From an uncultured Bacteroides sp. (GTDB lineage Bacteria > Bacteroidota > Bacteroidia > Bacteroidales > Bacteroidaceae): a DNA stretch of 64,000 nucleotides. Where the stretch lies: NCBI GenBank assembly GCA_947574505.1, contig CANPJW010000001.1, positions 1-64,000 of the forward strand, read 5' to 3'. The notes below the pieces were generated by a model. It was given only the letters and a program-made list of their open reading frames with translations, ran no database searches and had not been told where the DNA came from. Shown piece by piece: positions 51,239 to 60,500 of this stretch; positions within the stretch are counted from its first letter, which is position 1; every line of letters starts with the position of its first letter. The position numbers were made by a program, and so were the translations under genes.

Positions 51239-52060
51239 ATGAAACGTAATATCCTATTATTAATAATTTTGACAGTCATATCCTTAGAAGCATCCGGACA
51301 AAAATATACGATTTATGTAGATGACTTCAATAGTGAGATCAAAATACCCAACAGGGCGATCAACCTGATTCGTCTCGCATTTATCGATGGTATCCGCAAC
51401 ACCAACCGCATCAATGTAGTGGACGCCGTTTCGGCTGGAAGTGATCTCAGTCTGAGCCCGCTGGAAGATGCACGCCGCTTCAGAGCAGAGTACCTGTTAA
51501 AAGGAAACCTGATACAAAGGGAAGCAACCGATGACGGAAGCTCTCACAGACGTTACCACAGCCGTGAGAACAGTTATAAAGAGAAATTCACCCTGCGCCT
51601 TGATTTAATACGGACCAGTGACGGAGTAACTATCAGCACACGCAATTATGAAGAGACAGGCTCAGCATCCGGTAAAGATGCCACCCAATATAGCGCTTTA
51701 GAGAATTCATTAATCAATGTGCCATACGAAATGGGACTTTTTGTAGAAAATCACTTCAAAGTATACGGTTCAATACTGAAAGTGGTATCTACCAAAAGAG
51801 ACAAGGCAAAAACCATTTATATCAACCTGGGATATGATGATCCTATCAAAGAAGGATTACGCTTTGATGTAGTGGAAGATGGCATACTGGAAGGACATAA
51901 TATAGAAACCAAAATCGGTGAAATACGGATTACCGAAATCATGGGACCGAAAATCTCTTTATGCAAAGTGAACAAAGGGGGTGAAACTATTCTTACTGCA
52001 TTAAATGAAGGAAAGACCTTGAAACTTATTTCCAGACAGGCCAAACTGTTCGATGAATAA
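51239..52060 (+). CDS. Exported CsgG/LpoB-like protein
   Basis: A 273-residue protein with a signal peptide (MKRNILLLIILTVISLEASG). The N-terminal half (YTIYVDDFNSEIKIPNRAIN; FRAEYLLKGNLIQREATDDG; FTLRLDLIRTSDGVTISTRN) has the alternating alpha/beta layout of CsgG/LpoB-like domains that bind at the outer membrane. The C-terminal half (YINLGYDDPIKEGLRFDVVE) is a small beta domain. No catalytic motif is visible. A TATTTTCG box (51191-51198, one base off consensus) precedes it. The ATG at 51188 would lie at the promoter, so 51239 is chosen. Function is not known. Confidence 0.75.
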   Translation: MKRNILLLIILTVISLEASGQKYTIYVDDFNSEIKIPNRAINLIRLAFIDGIRNTNRINVVDAVSAGSDLSLSPLEDARRFRAEYLLKGNLIQREATDDGSSHRRYHSRENSYKEKFTLRLDLIRTSDGVTISTRNYEETGSASGKDATQYSALENSLINVPYEMGLFVENHFKVYGSILKVVSTKRDKAKTIYINLGYDDPIKEGLRFDVVEDGILEGHNIETKIGEIRITEIMGPKISLCKVNKGGETILTALNEGKTLKLISRQAKLFDE

Positions 52061-52092
52061 CATACCATTCATAATGAATATACAACAACACA

Positions 52093-52126
52093 ACCGCCGA
52101 CCCGGCATCTGCCAAGGCCCGGCGGT
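52093..52126. terminator. Bidirectional terminator between convergent genes
   Basis: ACCGCCG (52093-52099) pairs with CGGCGGT (52120-52126) with further G-C pairing inside (CCCGG/CCGG-like). It lies between the CsgG-like gene and the leftward DUF3108 gene. Confidence 0.6.
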
Positions 52127-52148
52127 ATTACTATATCAAGACAAACCG

Positions 52149-52958
52149 CTACTTTTCTATAATGGAAGTTAGAGGATGACGGTTCCCCTTTATCTCTCTC
52201 AGAAATGCTTTTGCCGAACCAAAATTCAAATATAAATCCAAACGCACCGGCAAATGGTTTTTATCATCAGTTACATAAAAGGTTATTACCTCTTTTTCTT
52301 TTCCTTTTTTATACTCTACCAAGGAAAAGACCAAACAACGGTATTTCACACCATTCTCCGCCTTAAAATTCTTCCGGCCACGATAAATCAATGTTTGCTG
52401 CTCTACTTTAGTACCTGTAGCCATATCAAACAATATTTTATCGCCGACTTTATAGTCACTTACATCAAATGAACGTGCCCTCATCAATATGCTCAGCATA
52501 TCAAAAATACACTCATCACTTTGGTCTTTCGATTTCACCGTATCCCGTTCCCTCCTCATACGACGCTGATCGGCAATACATTTCCCGTTTTTATAACTGA
52601 ACCATACTTCGTCCACCGTATAGCGGTCGCCCTCTTCGGCTCCTTTACGAAAATAAACAGGTTCCAGACGACTGCTGGTAATACAAGTCAATGTATCACG
52701 CATCTTAAAAAAGAAATCAACTTGTCTGTTACTGACAGAAATCAAGTTACTACGAAAACAAGGTTTCCCCTGATAAGTAATAGCCTGCATGTCCATTTTT
52801 GCCTGTCCGGCAGCAACCCAAATGAATTTCCAGTTAAACTTTAAATCGTACACTAATTCTTCACCTGCCTGGATAGCTTCGTTTTGTGCCGCACATTGCG
52901 CCCTGGTTGCCATAATGGCAAACCAGCCGCACAATAATATGAGAATAGTTTTTTTCAT
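52149..52958 (-). CDS. DUF3108 family exported protein
   Basis: A 269-residue protein with a signal peptide (MKKTILILLCGWFAIMATRAQ). The DUF3108 pattern is seen in GEELVYDLKFNWKFIWVAAG near the N-terminus and VSFSLVEYK-like strands (YRCLVFSLVEYKKGKEKEV; ITFYVTDDKNHLPVRLDLYL) near the C-terminus. The fold is a beta-barrel-like periplasmic domain; its function is not known. It overlaps the upstream Ig-like lipoprotein gene by 4 bp and is the third gene of a leftward operon. Confidence 0.85.
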   Translation of the reverse strand: MKKTILILLCGWFAIMATRAQCAAQNEAIQAGEELVYDLKFNWKFIWVAAGQAKMDMQAITYQGKPCFRSNLISVSNRQVDFFFKMRDTLTCITSSRLEPVYFRKGAEEGDRYTVDEVWFSYKNGKCIADQRRMRRERDTVKSKDQSDECIFDMLSILMRARSFDVSDYKVGDKILFDMATGTKVEQQTLIYRGRKNFKAENGVKYRCLVFSLVEYKKGKEKEVITFYVTDDKNHLPVRLDLYLNFGSAKAFLREIKGNRHPLTSIIEK

Positions 52959-54877
52959 CGGCCTAGTTTTCTAGCTCTTTCTTTATTTCTATCTTGCACC
53001 TTTTTGGTCTCTTCCGGTTTTTGTTTCTTTATTTCATCCAGCTTTTGCTTGTCTATAGGAATAGCATTCACATCCCAATTCTCTTCAAATTCAAAGTTAG
53101 CTTTCATTTCCCAAACTTTCGGGAAATAGAAAACCTCTTCAGGCTGAATCTTCTTATCATAATCTCCCGTATCCCAAACTCCGTTATTATTATGGTCGTT
53201 AAACAAACGTATATAATATTTCGTACTCGGATTCAAGAAATAGAAGTCCGCCGTTCCTTCCTCCGTTACCGGTTGTTGGCGCAATACATTTCCATTCGCA
53301 TCCAACAACTCGGCAACAGCATGGGGAGCAGTTCCTTTTATATTCAACAAGATAGTTCCGTACTCGTCCATTTTTTTCACTTTCACCGTTTGCTGGACTT
53401 TGTCCGTATGCAGCCCATAAATACCAATAAACGCCAAAGAATCAATAGTCAACTGATATTCCTGCTCCGGTTGCCAATCTGCCAATATCTGATATTGACG
53501 TGGCATCAACGAGTCTGCCATAAAGAAGAAAGGAGCCGGTTGCCACACACTATCCACCTTTACTTCCATATGAATGGCCGCCGTGTCTATGCTTGCCACA
53601 GGTTCTTCAAAAGATAGATAGATATTCCTGTATATATCGAATGCTGACGGAGCATCGACGTTCATAGTCAGGAATTTAGTTGGTTCCACCCTGATGGTAT
53701 CTCCTTTTTTCTCCCTTTTTTTACGTTCCTTCTCCTTTTCCTCATTCGCTTTTTTCTGCAATTTTTCCCGTTGCTCTCTTGTCAGTTTATTAGCCAGATA
53801 AATGGTATCGGTTTTGGGAACCAACCGGTTTAGTGTATCCGTATATAAATAATCCAACTGAACCTCCAGCGTATCCATCTGATAAACCAACGAATCCTTG
53901 ATCCAATAACAAATTGAGTCGTTTCGTGGAGTCGTTTCTATAATAAACGCATCCTTCTCATCAAAGTTCAATCCTTTCAAAACAGGCAACGTATCGGCCG
54001 GCGCACTGAAAGATAATATAAAATGATTCTCTTTATCACGCTCGCTCTTGGACAGATACTGGCGGTTATTTATTCCCTTAAATGCTCTTAGAACAATATT
54101 ATCCGGCAGAAAACGGGTATACCCCACTGTTTTAATCGTATCGATAGTCGCTGTATCCTTCCACAACGTATCCTGACGCACAGCAGCCTCCATGGAAGGA
54201 ATAATAATAGAATCACAAAAAGCAATCATCTCGGTCTTGGAGTCATACAAATAATTCTGGTTACCATCCATCAAACCAAAGATATGATATTTACCAGGTG
54301 CGATACCGCGGATGGTAAAACGCCCTCGGCTATCAGTACGGGATACACGGTCAAACGGTTTCTTGACAAAAGCGCTATCGCTCAGATCTGCATGCAATCC
54401 CACCATCATACCTTTGACAGGTTCCAAATCAGCAGCAGCCAATACATTTCCGGAAACTTCCAGTGTATCAATGGCTTCTCCCGTAGAAAAAGAAAAAGCA
54501 TAATTACCTAGCGGATTACCCTCATTGTTATCCACAATGGCATCCGAAAAATCAATGGTATAAGTGGTATTGGGCTTCAATGAGTCCATGAGGTTAACCA
54601 ATACTCTTCTGCCGCTTGCCTTAATATCAGGTTGTTCCAATTGAGGAGGAGACACTACCACCTTCTCCGATGTTTTCTCTAATTTGATGAACTCATCAAA
54701 TTCAATGGCAATCTTCTTATTCTTATTGTTTGTTGCATACGGCTTGGGAGAGCTTCTGATAAACTTGGGCGGCTCCTCATCATACGGACCTCCATCCGGT
54801 GTTCCCATGCTTGCGCAGGAATACACCACGATCATCAGCATCAACAAAGCAGGTAATTTATGTTTTTTCCAATTCAT
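52955..54877 (-). CDS. Ig-like (SbsA/Big_5) domain lipoprotein
   Basis: Lipoprotein of 640 residues; the lipobox is MIVVYSCASMGTPDGGPYDE (Cys about residue 21). Residues about 35-135 form a bacterial Ig-like domain of the Big_5 type (EFDEFIKLEKTSEKVVVSPP; TTYTIDFSDAIVDNNEGNPL). A carboxypeptidase-regulatory-like domain follows (GRFTIRGIAPGKYHIFGLMD). A Lys/Glu-rich charged stretch (about 370-390) and a C-terminal domain (YIRLFNDHNNNGVWDTGDYD) end the protein. It is common in Bacteroidetes next to DUF3108 and GH3-like genes, as here, but its task is unknown. Confidence 0.88.
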   Translation of the reverse strand: MNWKKHKLPALLMLMIVVYSCASMGTPDGGPYDEEPPKFIRSSPKPYATNNKNKKIAIEFDEFIKLEKTSEKVVVSPPQLEQPDIKASGRRVLVNLMDSLKPNTTYTIDFSDAIVDNNEGNPLGNYAFSFSTGEAIDTLEVSGNVLAAADLEPVKGMMVGLHADLSDSAFVKKPFDRVSRTDSRGRFTIRGIAPGKYHIFGLMDGNQNYLYDSKTEMIAFCDSIIIPSMEAAVRQDTLWKDTATIDTIKTVGYTRFLPDNIVLRAFKGINNRQYLSKSERDKENHFILSFSAPADTLPVLKGLNFDEKDAFIIETTPRNDSICYWIKDSLVYQMDTLEVQLDYLYTDTLNRLVPKTDTIYLANKLTREQREKLQKKANEEKEKERKKREKKGDTIRVEPTKFLTMNVDAPSAFDIYRNIYLSFEEPVASIDTAAIHMEVKVDSVWQPAPFFFMADSLMPRQYQILADWQPEQEYQLTIDSLAFIGIYGLHTDKVQQTVKVKKMDEYGTILLNIKGTAPHAVAELLDANGNVLRQQPVTEEGTADFYFLNPSTKYYIRLFNDHNNNGVWDTGDYDKKIQPEEVFYFPKVWEMKANFEFEENWDVNAIPIDKQKLDEIKKQKPEETKKVQDRNKERARKLGR

Positions 54878-54881
54878 GTTC

Positions 54882-56387
54882 TTATTGGTTCAAGCTTAGC
54901 ATTTCTTCTATATAATCACGCGTATTGCTCAATCTCGGCACTTTGTGCTGTCCGCCTAATTTGCCTTTTTCTTTCAGCCAATCGTGGAACAGATTAGGTC
55001 TCGCCACGATTATTTCCAACGGCTGCAAGGTAATGTTTTTATGGCGTTTAGCTTCGTAATCGGAGTTAATTTGTTGTAAAGAAGTGTCAAGAACCCGACT
55101 AAAATTCTCTAAAGAATCCGGCATAACGGCAAATTCTATCAGCCACTGATGACGGCACTTGGCATGTGCATCCATGAAAACAGGAGCAGCAGAATAATCA
55201 ATAATCTGTGCACCGGTCGCCTCGCAGGCTTTTGCCAACCCTTGTTCCGCATTATCCACCATCAACTCCTCACCAAATGCATTAATAAAGTGCTTGGTAC
55301 GCCCTGTTATAACAAATTTATAGGGGTGTTTGTTGGTGAACTTCACGGTATCACCAATCATATAACGCCACAATCCGCAGGAAGTACTGATGACCATCGC
55401 ATAATTTTTATTCAACTCCACATCTGTTAACGGAACAATATGAGGATTTTCAGTACCGACATCTTCCATCGGAATAAATTCATAAAATACCCCATAGTCA
55501 ATCATCAGTAACATGGAAGGATCACTGAAATCATTTTGTAATCCGAAAAAACCTTCACTGGCATTGTATGTTTCCATATAATGCATCTTGTCGCTACGAA
55601 TAAGCTGTTTATATTGTTCGCGATAAGGAGTAAAAGCAACCCCTCCATGAAAAAAAACTTCCAAATCAGGCCATACTTCCGCCAAATTATCCGTTCCCTT
55701 CACTTCCAGAATATGTTTCAGTACAGCCATCATCCATGACGGCACTCCTGAAAGATTGGTCACATTCTGATTCATTGTGGCACGAGTAATCCTTTCTACT
55801 TTTTCCTCGAAATCACTCAGCAACGCAATCTTTTTATCGGGCACCCGAATCAGATTGACCAACGGATTCACATTTTCAATCAATATGGCAGAAAGGTCTC
55901 CTACAAGACTTCGTTTCACATTATAGTTTGGTGCATGGCTTCCTCCAAGAATCAGACCTTTTCCAGAGAAAAAACGACTCTCAGGATTTTGTTGGAGATA
56001 CAGCGCCACTGCATCCATACCACCCGCATAATGAATATCATGAAGTCCCTCCCTGCTGACAGGAATAAACTTACTTTTGTCATTAGTTGTTCCTGAAGAT
56101 TTGGCAAACCACTGCACTTCTCCACGCCACAGGACATCTTTCTCTCCATGACGCATCCGTTCCACGTATGGCTTGATTTCTTCGTAAGTCTGTATAGGTA
56201 CACGTTGAAAGTCTTGATATCTCTTTATGTCTTTATAGCCATATTTCAATCCCCACTCCGTATGGGCCGCATCCTTCATCAGCCGGCAAAACACTTTATG
56301 TTGGAGCGCCTCAGCCTGAGTTGCATACAAGGCTGTCGCTTTTTGTCTGGGCTTGAATAGCGTACTAATTAATCTGGTAGAATTCAT
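54882..56387 (-). CDS. GH3 auxin-responsive-promoter-like family protein (acyl-adenylating fold)
   Basis: A 501-residue protein of the family named after plant GH3 enzymes, which join amino acids to small carboxylic acids through an acyl-adenylate. ATP-binding-like loop KSSGTTNDKSKFIPVS and the conserved YNASEGFFGLQND are visible, with FVITGRTKHFINAFGEELMV near the C-terminus. The bacterial substrate is not known. The start at 56420 is a TTG that is part of a TATTTTTG -7 box, so the ATG at 56387 (MNSTRLISTL) is taken. First gene of the leftward operon with the Ig-like lipoprotein (4-bp gap) and DUF3108. Confidence 0.85.
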   Translation of the reverse strand: MNSTRLISTLFKPRQKATALYATQAEALQHKVFCRLMKDAAHTEWGLKYGYKDIKRYQDFQRVPIQTYEEIKPYVERMRHGEKDVLWRGEVQWFAKSSGTTNDKSKFIPVSREGLHDIHYAGGMDAVALYLQQNPESRFFSGKGLILGGSHAPNYNVKRSLVGDLSAILIENVNPLVNLIRVPDKKIALLSDFEEKVERITRATMNQNVTNLSGVPSWMMAVLKHILEVKGTDNLAEVWPDLEVFFHGGVAFTPYREQYKQLIRSDKMHYMETYNASEGFFGLQNDFSDPSMLLMIDYGVFYEFIPMEDVGTENPHIVPLTDVELNKNYAMVISTSCGLWRYMIGDTVKFTNKHPYKFVITGRTKHFINAFGEELMVDNAEQGLAKACEATGAQIIDYSAAPVFMDAHAKCRHQWLIEFAVMPDSLENFSRVLDTSLQQINSDYEAKRHKNITLQPLEIIVARPNLFHDWLKEKGKLGGQHKVPRLSNTRDYIEEMLSLNQ

Positions 56388-56417
56388 TTGTCTTAGTATA
56401 CGATTCGTTATATCTTG

Positions 56418-56425
56418 CAAAAATA
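56418..56425 (-). promoter_or_regulatory. -7 box for the GH3-like operon
   Basis: The minus strand reads TATTTTTG, a TAnnTTTG match, about 30 bp before the ATG at 56387. A diverging box for pfkA (TATCTTTA, 56498-56505, one base off) lies 75 bp away. Confidence 0.6.
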
Positions 56426-56534
56426 GCTTATTTCTATATTATAATGGCTGATAACATTATTTTTTTTATAGTTTTCTACATTACTTTTATTTTTTGTTAT
56501 CTTTACGGTCGCTTACAACTTAACATCAAAGGCT

Positions 56535-57545
56535 ATGAAGATAGGAATATTGACATCAGGAGGAGACTGTCCAGGAATAAACGCCACAATTAGAGGAGTT
56601 TGCAAAACAGCGATAAATCATTACGGTATGGAAGTTTATGGAATTCATAGCGGATTCCGGGGATTGCTGGACAATGACGTAGAACCATTGACAGAAAAAT
56701 CATTATCGGGCTTGTTAAATCTGGGAGGGACAATACTAGGCACTTCCAGAGAAAAGCCATTCAAGAAACGCCTGTCGGCAGCCTCGGAGGACAAACCGGC
56801 TTTGATGTTAAAGAATATCCATGATCTAGGTCTGGACTGTATCGTATGTATCGGCGGAAACGGAACCCAAAAGACCGCAGCCAAACTGGCCCAAGCAGGT
56901 GTGAACGTTGTTTCTGTACCTAAAACAATAGATAACGATGTTTGGGGAACAGACGTTTCATTCGGATTCGATTCTGCCGTGACCATTGCTACCGATGCCA
57001 TTGACCGGCTGCATTCTACAGCCAGTTCACACCAACGTGTCATGGTTATTGAAGTGATGGGACATAAAGCTGGCTGGATTGCACTTTATTCCGGAATGGC
57101 GGGAGGCGGTGACGTGATTCTTATTCCGGAACTGTCTTATGATATTCATAATATAGGCAATACCATCATTGAACGCTTGAAAAAAGGGAAGCCCTATTCC
57201 ATTGTTGTTGTCGCAGAAGGCATCAAAACCATGGACGGCAAAAAAGCCGCCGAATATATAGCCCAAGAAATAGAATATGAAACCGGATTCGAGACCCGTG
57301 AAACTGTACTGGGATATATCCAGCGTGGCGGCTCTCCTACTCCCTACGACCGTAATCTGGCCACTCGTATGGGTGGACATGCCACAGAACTGATTGCTTC
57401 CGAACAATTCGGACGAATGGTCTCTCTGCAAGGTGCGGAAATTGGCTCCATCCCTCTGAATGAAGTGGCTGGTAAATTAAAACTTGTCAATGAGAACCAT
57501 GACCTGATTGTACAAGGCAAACGGATGGGAATCTGCTTCGGATAA
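56535..57545 (+). CDS. pfkA: 6-phosphofructokinase
   Basis: Glycolytic enzyme phosphorylating fructose 6-phosphate. The N-terminal GILTSGGDCPGINATIRGV and the substrate motif VPKTIDNDVWGTD are plain, with the catalytic Asp in TIDND. The nucleotide site reads CIGGNGTQKTA: a Gly, not Asp, in the position that separates ATP- from PPi-dependent enzymes, so ATP is likely. The Lys in PKTIDND is usually seen in PPi-type and in the mixed-substrate ATP group. The 336-residue length is normal. It ends inside a perfect hairpin shared with the convergent HTCS gene. Confidence 0.95.
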   Translation: MKIGILTSGGDCPGINATIRGVCKTAINHYGMEVYGIHSGFRGLLDNDVEPLTEKSLSGLLNLGGTILGTSREKPFKKRLSAASEDKPALMLKNIHDLGLDCIVCIGGNGTQKTAAKLAQAGVNVVSVPKTIDNDVWGTDVSFGFDSAVTIATDAIDRLHSTASSHQRVMVIEVMGHKAGWIALYSGMAGGGDVILIPELSYDIHNIGNTIIERLKKGKPYSIVVVAEGIKTMDGKKAAEYIAQEIEYETGFETRETVLGYIQRGGSPTPYDRNLATRMGGHATELIASEQFGRMVSLQGAEIGSIPLNEVAGKLKLVNENHDLIVQGKRMGICFG

Positions 57546-57556
57546 GAAGCAGATTC
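57529..57556. terminator. Bidirectional hairpin overlapping two stop codons
   Basis: GAATCTGCTTC (57529-57539) and GAAGCAGATTC (57546-57556) form a perfect 11-bp stem with a 6-nt loop. It includes the pfkA stop (57543-57545) and reaches into the stop of the leftward HTCS gene (57555-57557). T runs on either side are weak. Confidence 0.6.
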
Positions 57557-60500
57557 AATCCTTTTCCATATACTTGGATGGAGACACTCCGAATTGCTCG
57601 GTAAAATGCTTTCGGAGCGTACGTGTATCACTATATCCTACCATTTCGGCTATTTCCTGAATGGAATACCTGTTCTCCATAATAAGGGAGGCAGCCTTGC
57701 TCATCCGTACACTCCGAATCATATCAATAGCAGCCAGTTCGCTACGTTGCTTTATTTTTCTATAAAGAGTAGGCTGACTCATATTCAATTGCTCCGCCAA
57801 CATTTTTACATTAAAGTTCTCATTCGCCAGATTAGCTTCTATGACATGAATAATTTGCTGTATAAAATCATCCGGAGCATTATTCCCATCCGCTTCCGGT
57901 TCACTTTCCTGCTGCTTCAACATCAACGTCTTTGTATATATCCTCTTCAGGCGTTCCCGCTGGAGTATCAGGTTCCGGACTTTTGCCTTCAATACCTCCG
58001 GATTGAAGGGTTTCATCATATAATCATCCACACCTATTTTTGAAGCCTGCAACACATCCGCATCCTCAGCCTTTGCCGTCAGCATCAAAATAGGGATATG
58101 TGCTGTCCGAGGCTGCTCACGCAATTCCCGGCAACAGGTAAACCCATCTTTTACAGGCATCATTATATCAGAAATAATCAAATCCGGAATTTTACTCATT
58201 GCCACATCAACCCCCTCTTCACCGTTTGCCGCCTCATATACGGCATAATCTTTACAGAATAAAGAACAGACATAATGCCGGATTTCCTCATTGTCCTCAA
58301 TAACAAGAAGAGATGTTTTTTTATTCGAAGGCTTGTCTTCCTGCCCTTCCGCCTGCATTACCGGTAACGGAAGAGCATATTCCTCCATCTCCGGAGCACC
58401 AACAATCTCATACCGGTCCTCTGCAAAATGTGCATTTCCCTCAGGAATCAATAATGTGAAAGTGCTACCCTTTCCGAGAGTACTGTCCAAATTCACCGTG
58501 CCATGATGAAGATCCATCGTATTTTTAACAATACGCAAGCCTATACCTACCTTATTAGAAAACAAAGGTGTATTTTCTCCGGTAATAAATGATTCAAAAA
58601 TCCTCCCCCGTAACTCTTCCGGTATTCCTTTACCTGTATCCGATATGATTATACTGCAAAATGAATATCCATCTATCTCGATACGGTTCATCTTAAAAAT
58701 CACCTTTCCATTCGGAGATGTATACTTAAACGCATTAGATAATAAATTACGGATAGCCGAACTTATTTTTTCCACGTCTATCCATAGCAAAAGTGGCTCA
58801 TTCAGCGATTCAACCGTAAAGTTAATCCCTTCTGTTTCTGCCAGTTCATGAAAAGGATCGGTTATCTGCTTTGCCAATACCACTATATCGACTTTCGAAA
58901 TCCGGAGTTTAATCATACCTGCTTCAATCTTCTGCACATAAAGCAAATGATCGACCAATGTCTGCAAAGAGGTTCCATTGCGATACATGGCAGCCAGTTT
59001 AGTATAGACGGTGTCTGAAGGGCGGACGGTTCCTAACAATTCCTGCAGGGGAGATAAGATTAAAGTTAAAGGTGTACGCAACTCGTGAGCTGCATTCGTA
59101 AAGAAATTCTCGCGTTCCATCCGAATCTGCTTCTCCTTGTCACGCTCTACAGTAGCAGCAAATATCTCATGTTCCAAGCGCAACTCGTGCTCCAACCTCT
59201 TTTGCCGTAATTTAATACGCTGCATAACCATATAAACTATTATCCCTCCCAGCACCATCATACAGAAGCGGAAAAAGAAAGTTTCACTCCAATGAGGCAA
59301 AATCTCTACTCTCAACGAGGTTATTTTACTGTCTCTTTCATCCGGATAAATATTTTTCACCTCAAAAACATATTCCCCGGCAGGAAGGTTAGCATACGAA
59401 ACTTTTTCCCCTCCGTTGGCCACAAGCCAACCAGGCTGATAAGGACGAAGCCTGTAACTATACTTCTGCTGGCTTTCAGAATAAGAAAGGTTATTGAACG
59501 TCAGCGCAAAGTCACGATTCGCATGATTCAACCGGACAAAAGGCGTATAGAAAATACTTTGTGAAAGAATGGTCTGCCCATTGACCTCTCTTCCTATCTC
59601 TACAGGTTTATTATTTACCTCCAATCCGGTAATCACGACAGATTCGGAAGTGGTAAACGCTTTAATGTCATCGGGGTTAAAATAAGTAAGATTTTTATTA
59701 TTTCCCCAAAACAGGACATCCTCCCAATGCAGGACAGAACGGTTACTGCCTGCAATGTAATAATTATAAAACAAATGCTGATGACGGCTATAACGGGAAA
59801 TACCTGAATTAGAGCCCAACCAGATTTGCCCGTCCGCATCCTCAGTCATGCAACCAATAAAGTTACTGCACAATCCATCCCGGGTAGTATATACATGAGT
59901 TATCGCATCCTGTCCGGGAGAGAAAACTGCCAGACCGGCCATGTATCCGACATACAGATTACCATCAGACGAAGCTAATAATGAACGAACGGAATTCTCA
60001 GCCATACCATACTTCTTTTCATAGCCGGTCTGCAGTTCTTTTTCATTTATCACTTTACATATACCATAATTCGCAGTGCCCAGCCAAAGCGTATGATCGT
60101 CGGTTTCAGCCATAGCACGAATATAAAGAGGAGACAAGTTCTGTAATCCGGATACTTTGAAATGTATCTTCTTACCCCTGTTCGTTTCACGGTCGAATAA
60201 CCAAAGTCCTTTATGTGTACCAATCCAAAAACGGCCTTTGCTATCAAGAAATAAGGCCCAGACAGATGATTTGTTAAGGTCACCATCTTCCGTGATCAAT
60301 CGCAATATCTTGAATGAGCGTTCTTTTTTATAATAACAGGTCAATGAACCATCTGAATTCCCAAACCATAAATTCCCTTTCTCATCTTTCAGACTGCACA
60401 ACACTGTCTGTTGTTTTTTCACATCTTGATCTCCTACTTGAAAGAAGTCTGTTTTTTCCGAAGTACCAAACGCTGTCCGGCTCCGCATAATTCCTTTATG

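Noticed and set aside
56388..56420. TTG start adding 11 residues to the GH3-like protein
   Set aside because: The TTG overlaps the TATTTTTG box on the minus strand; ATG at 56387 is better.
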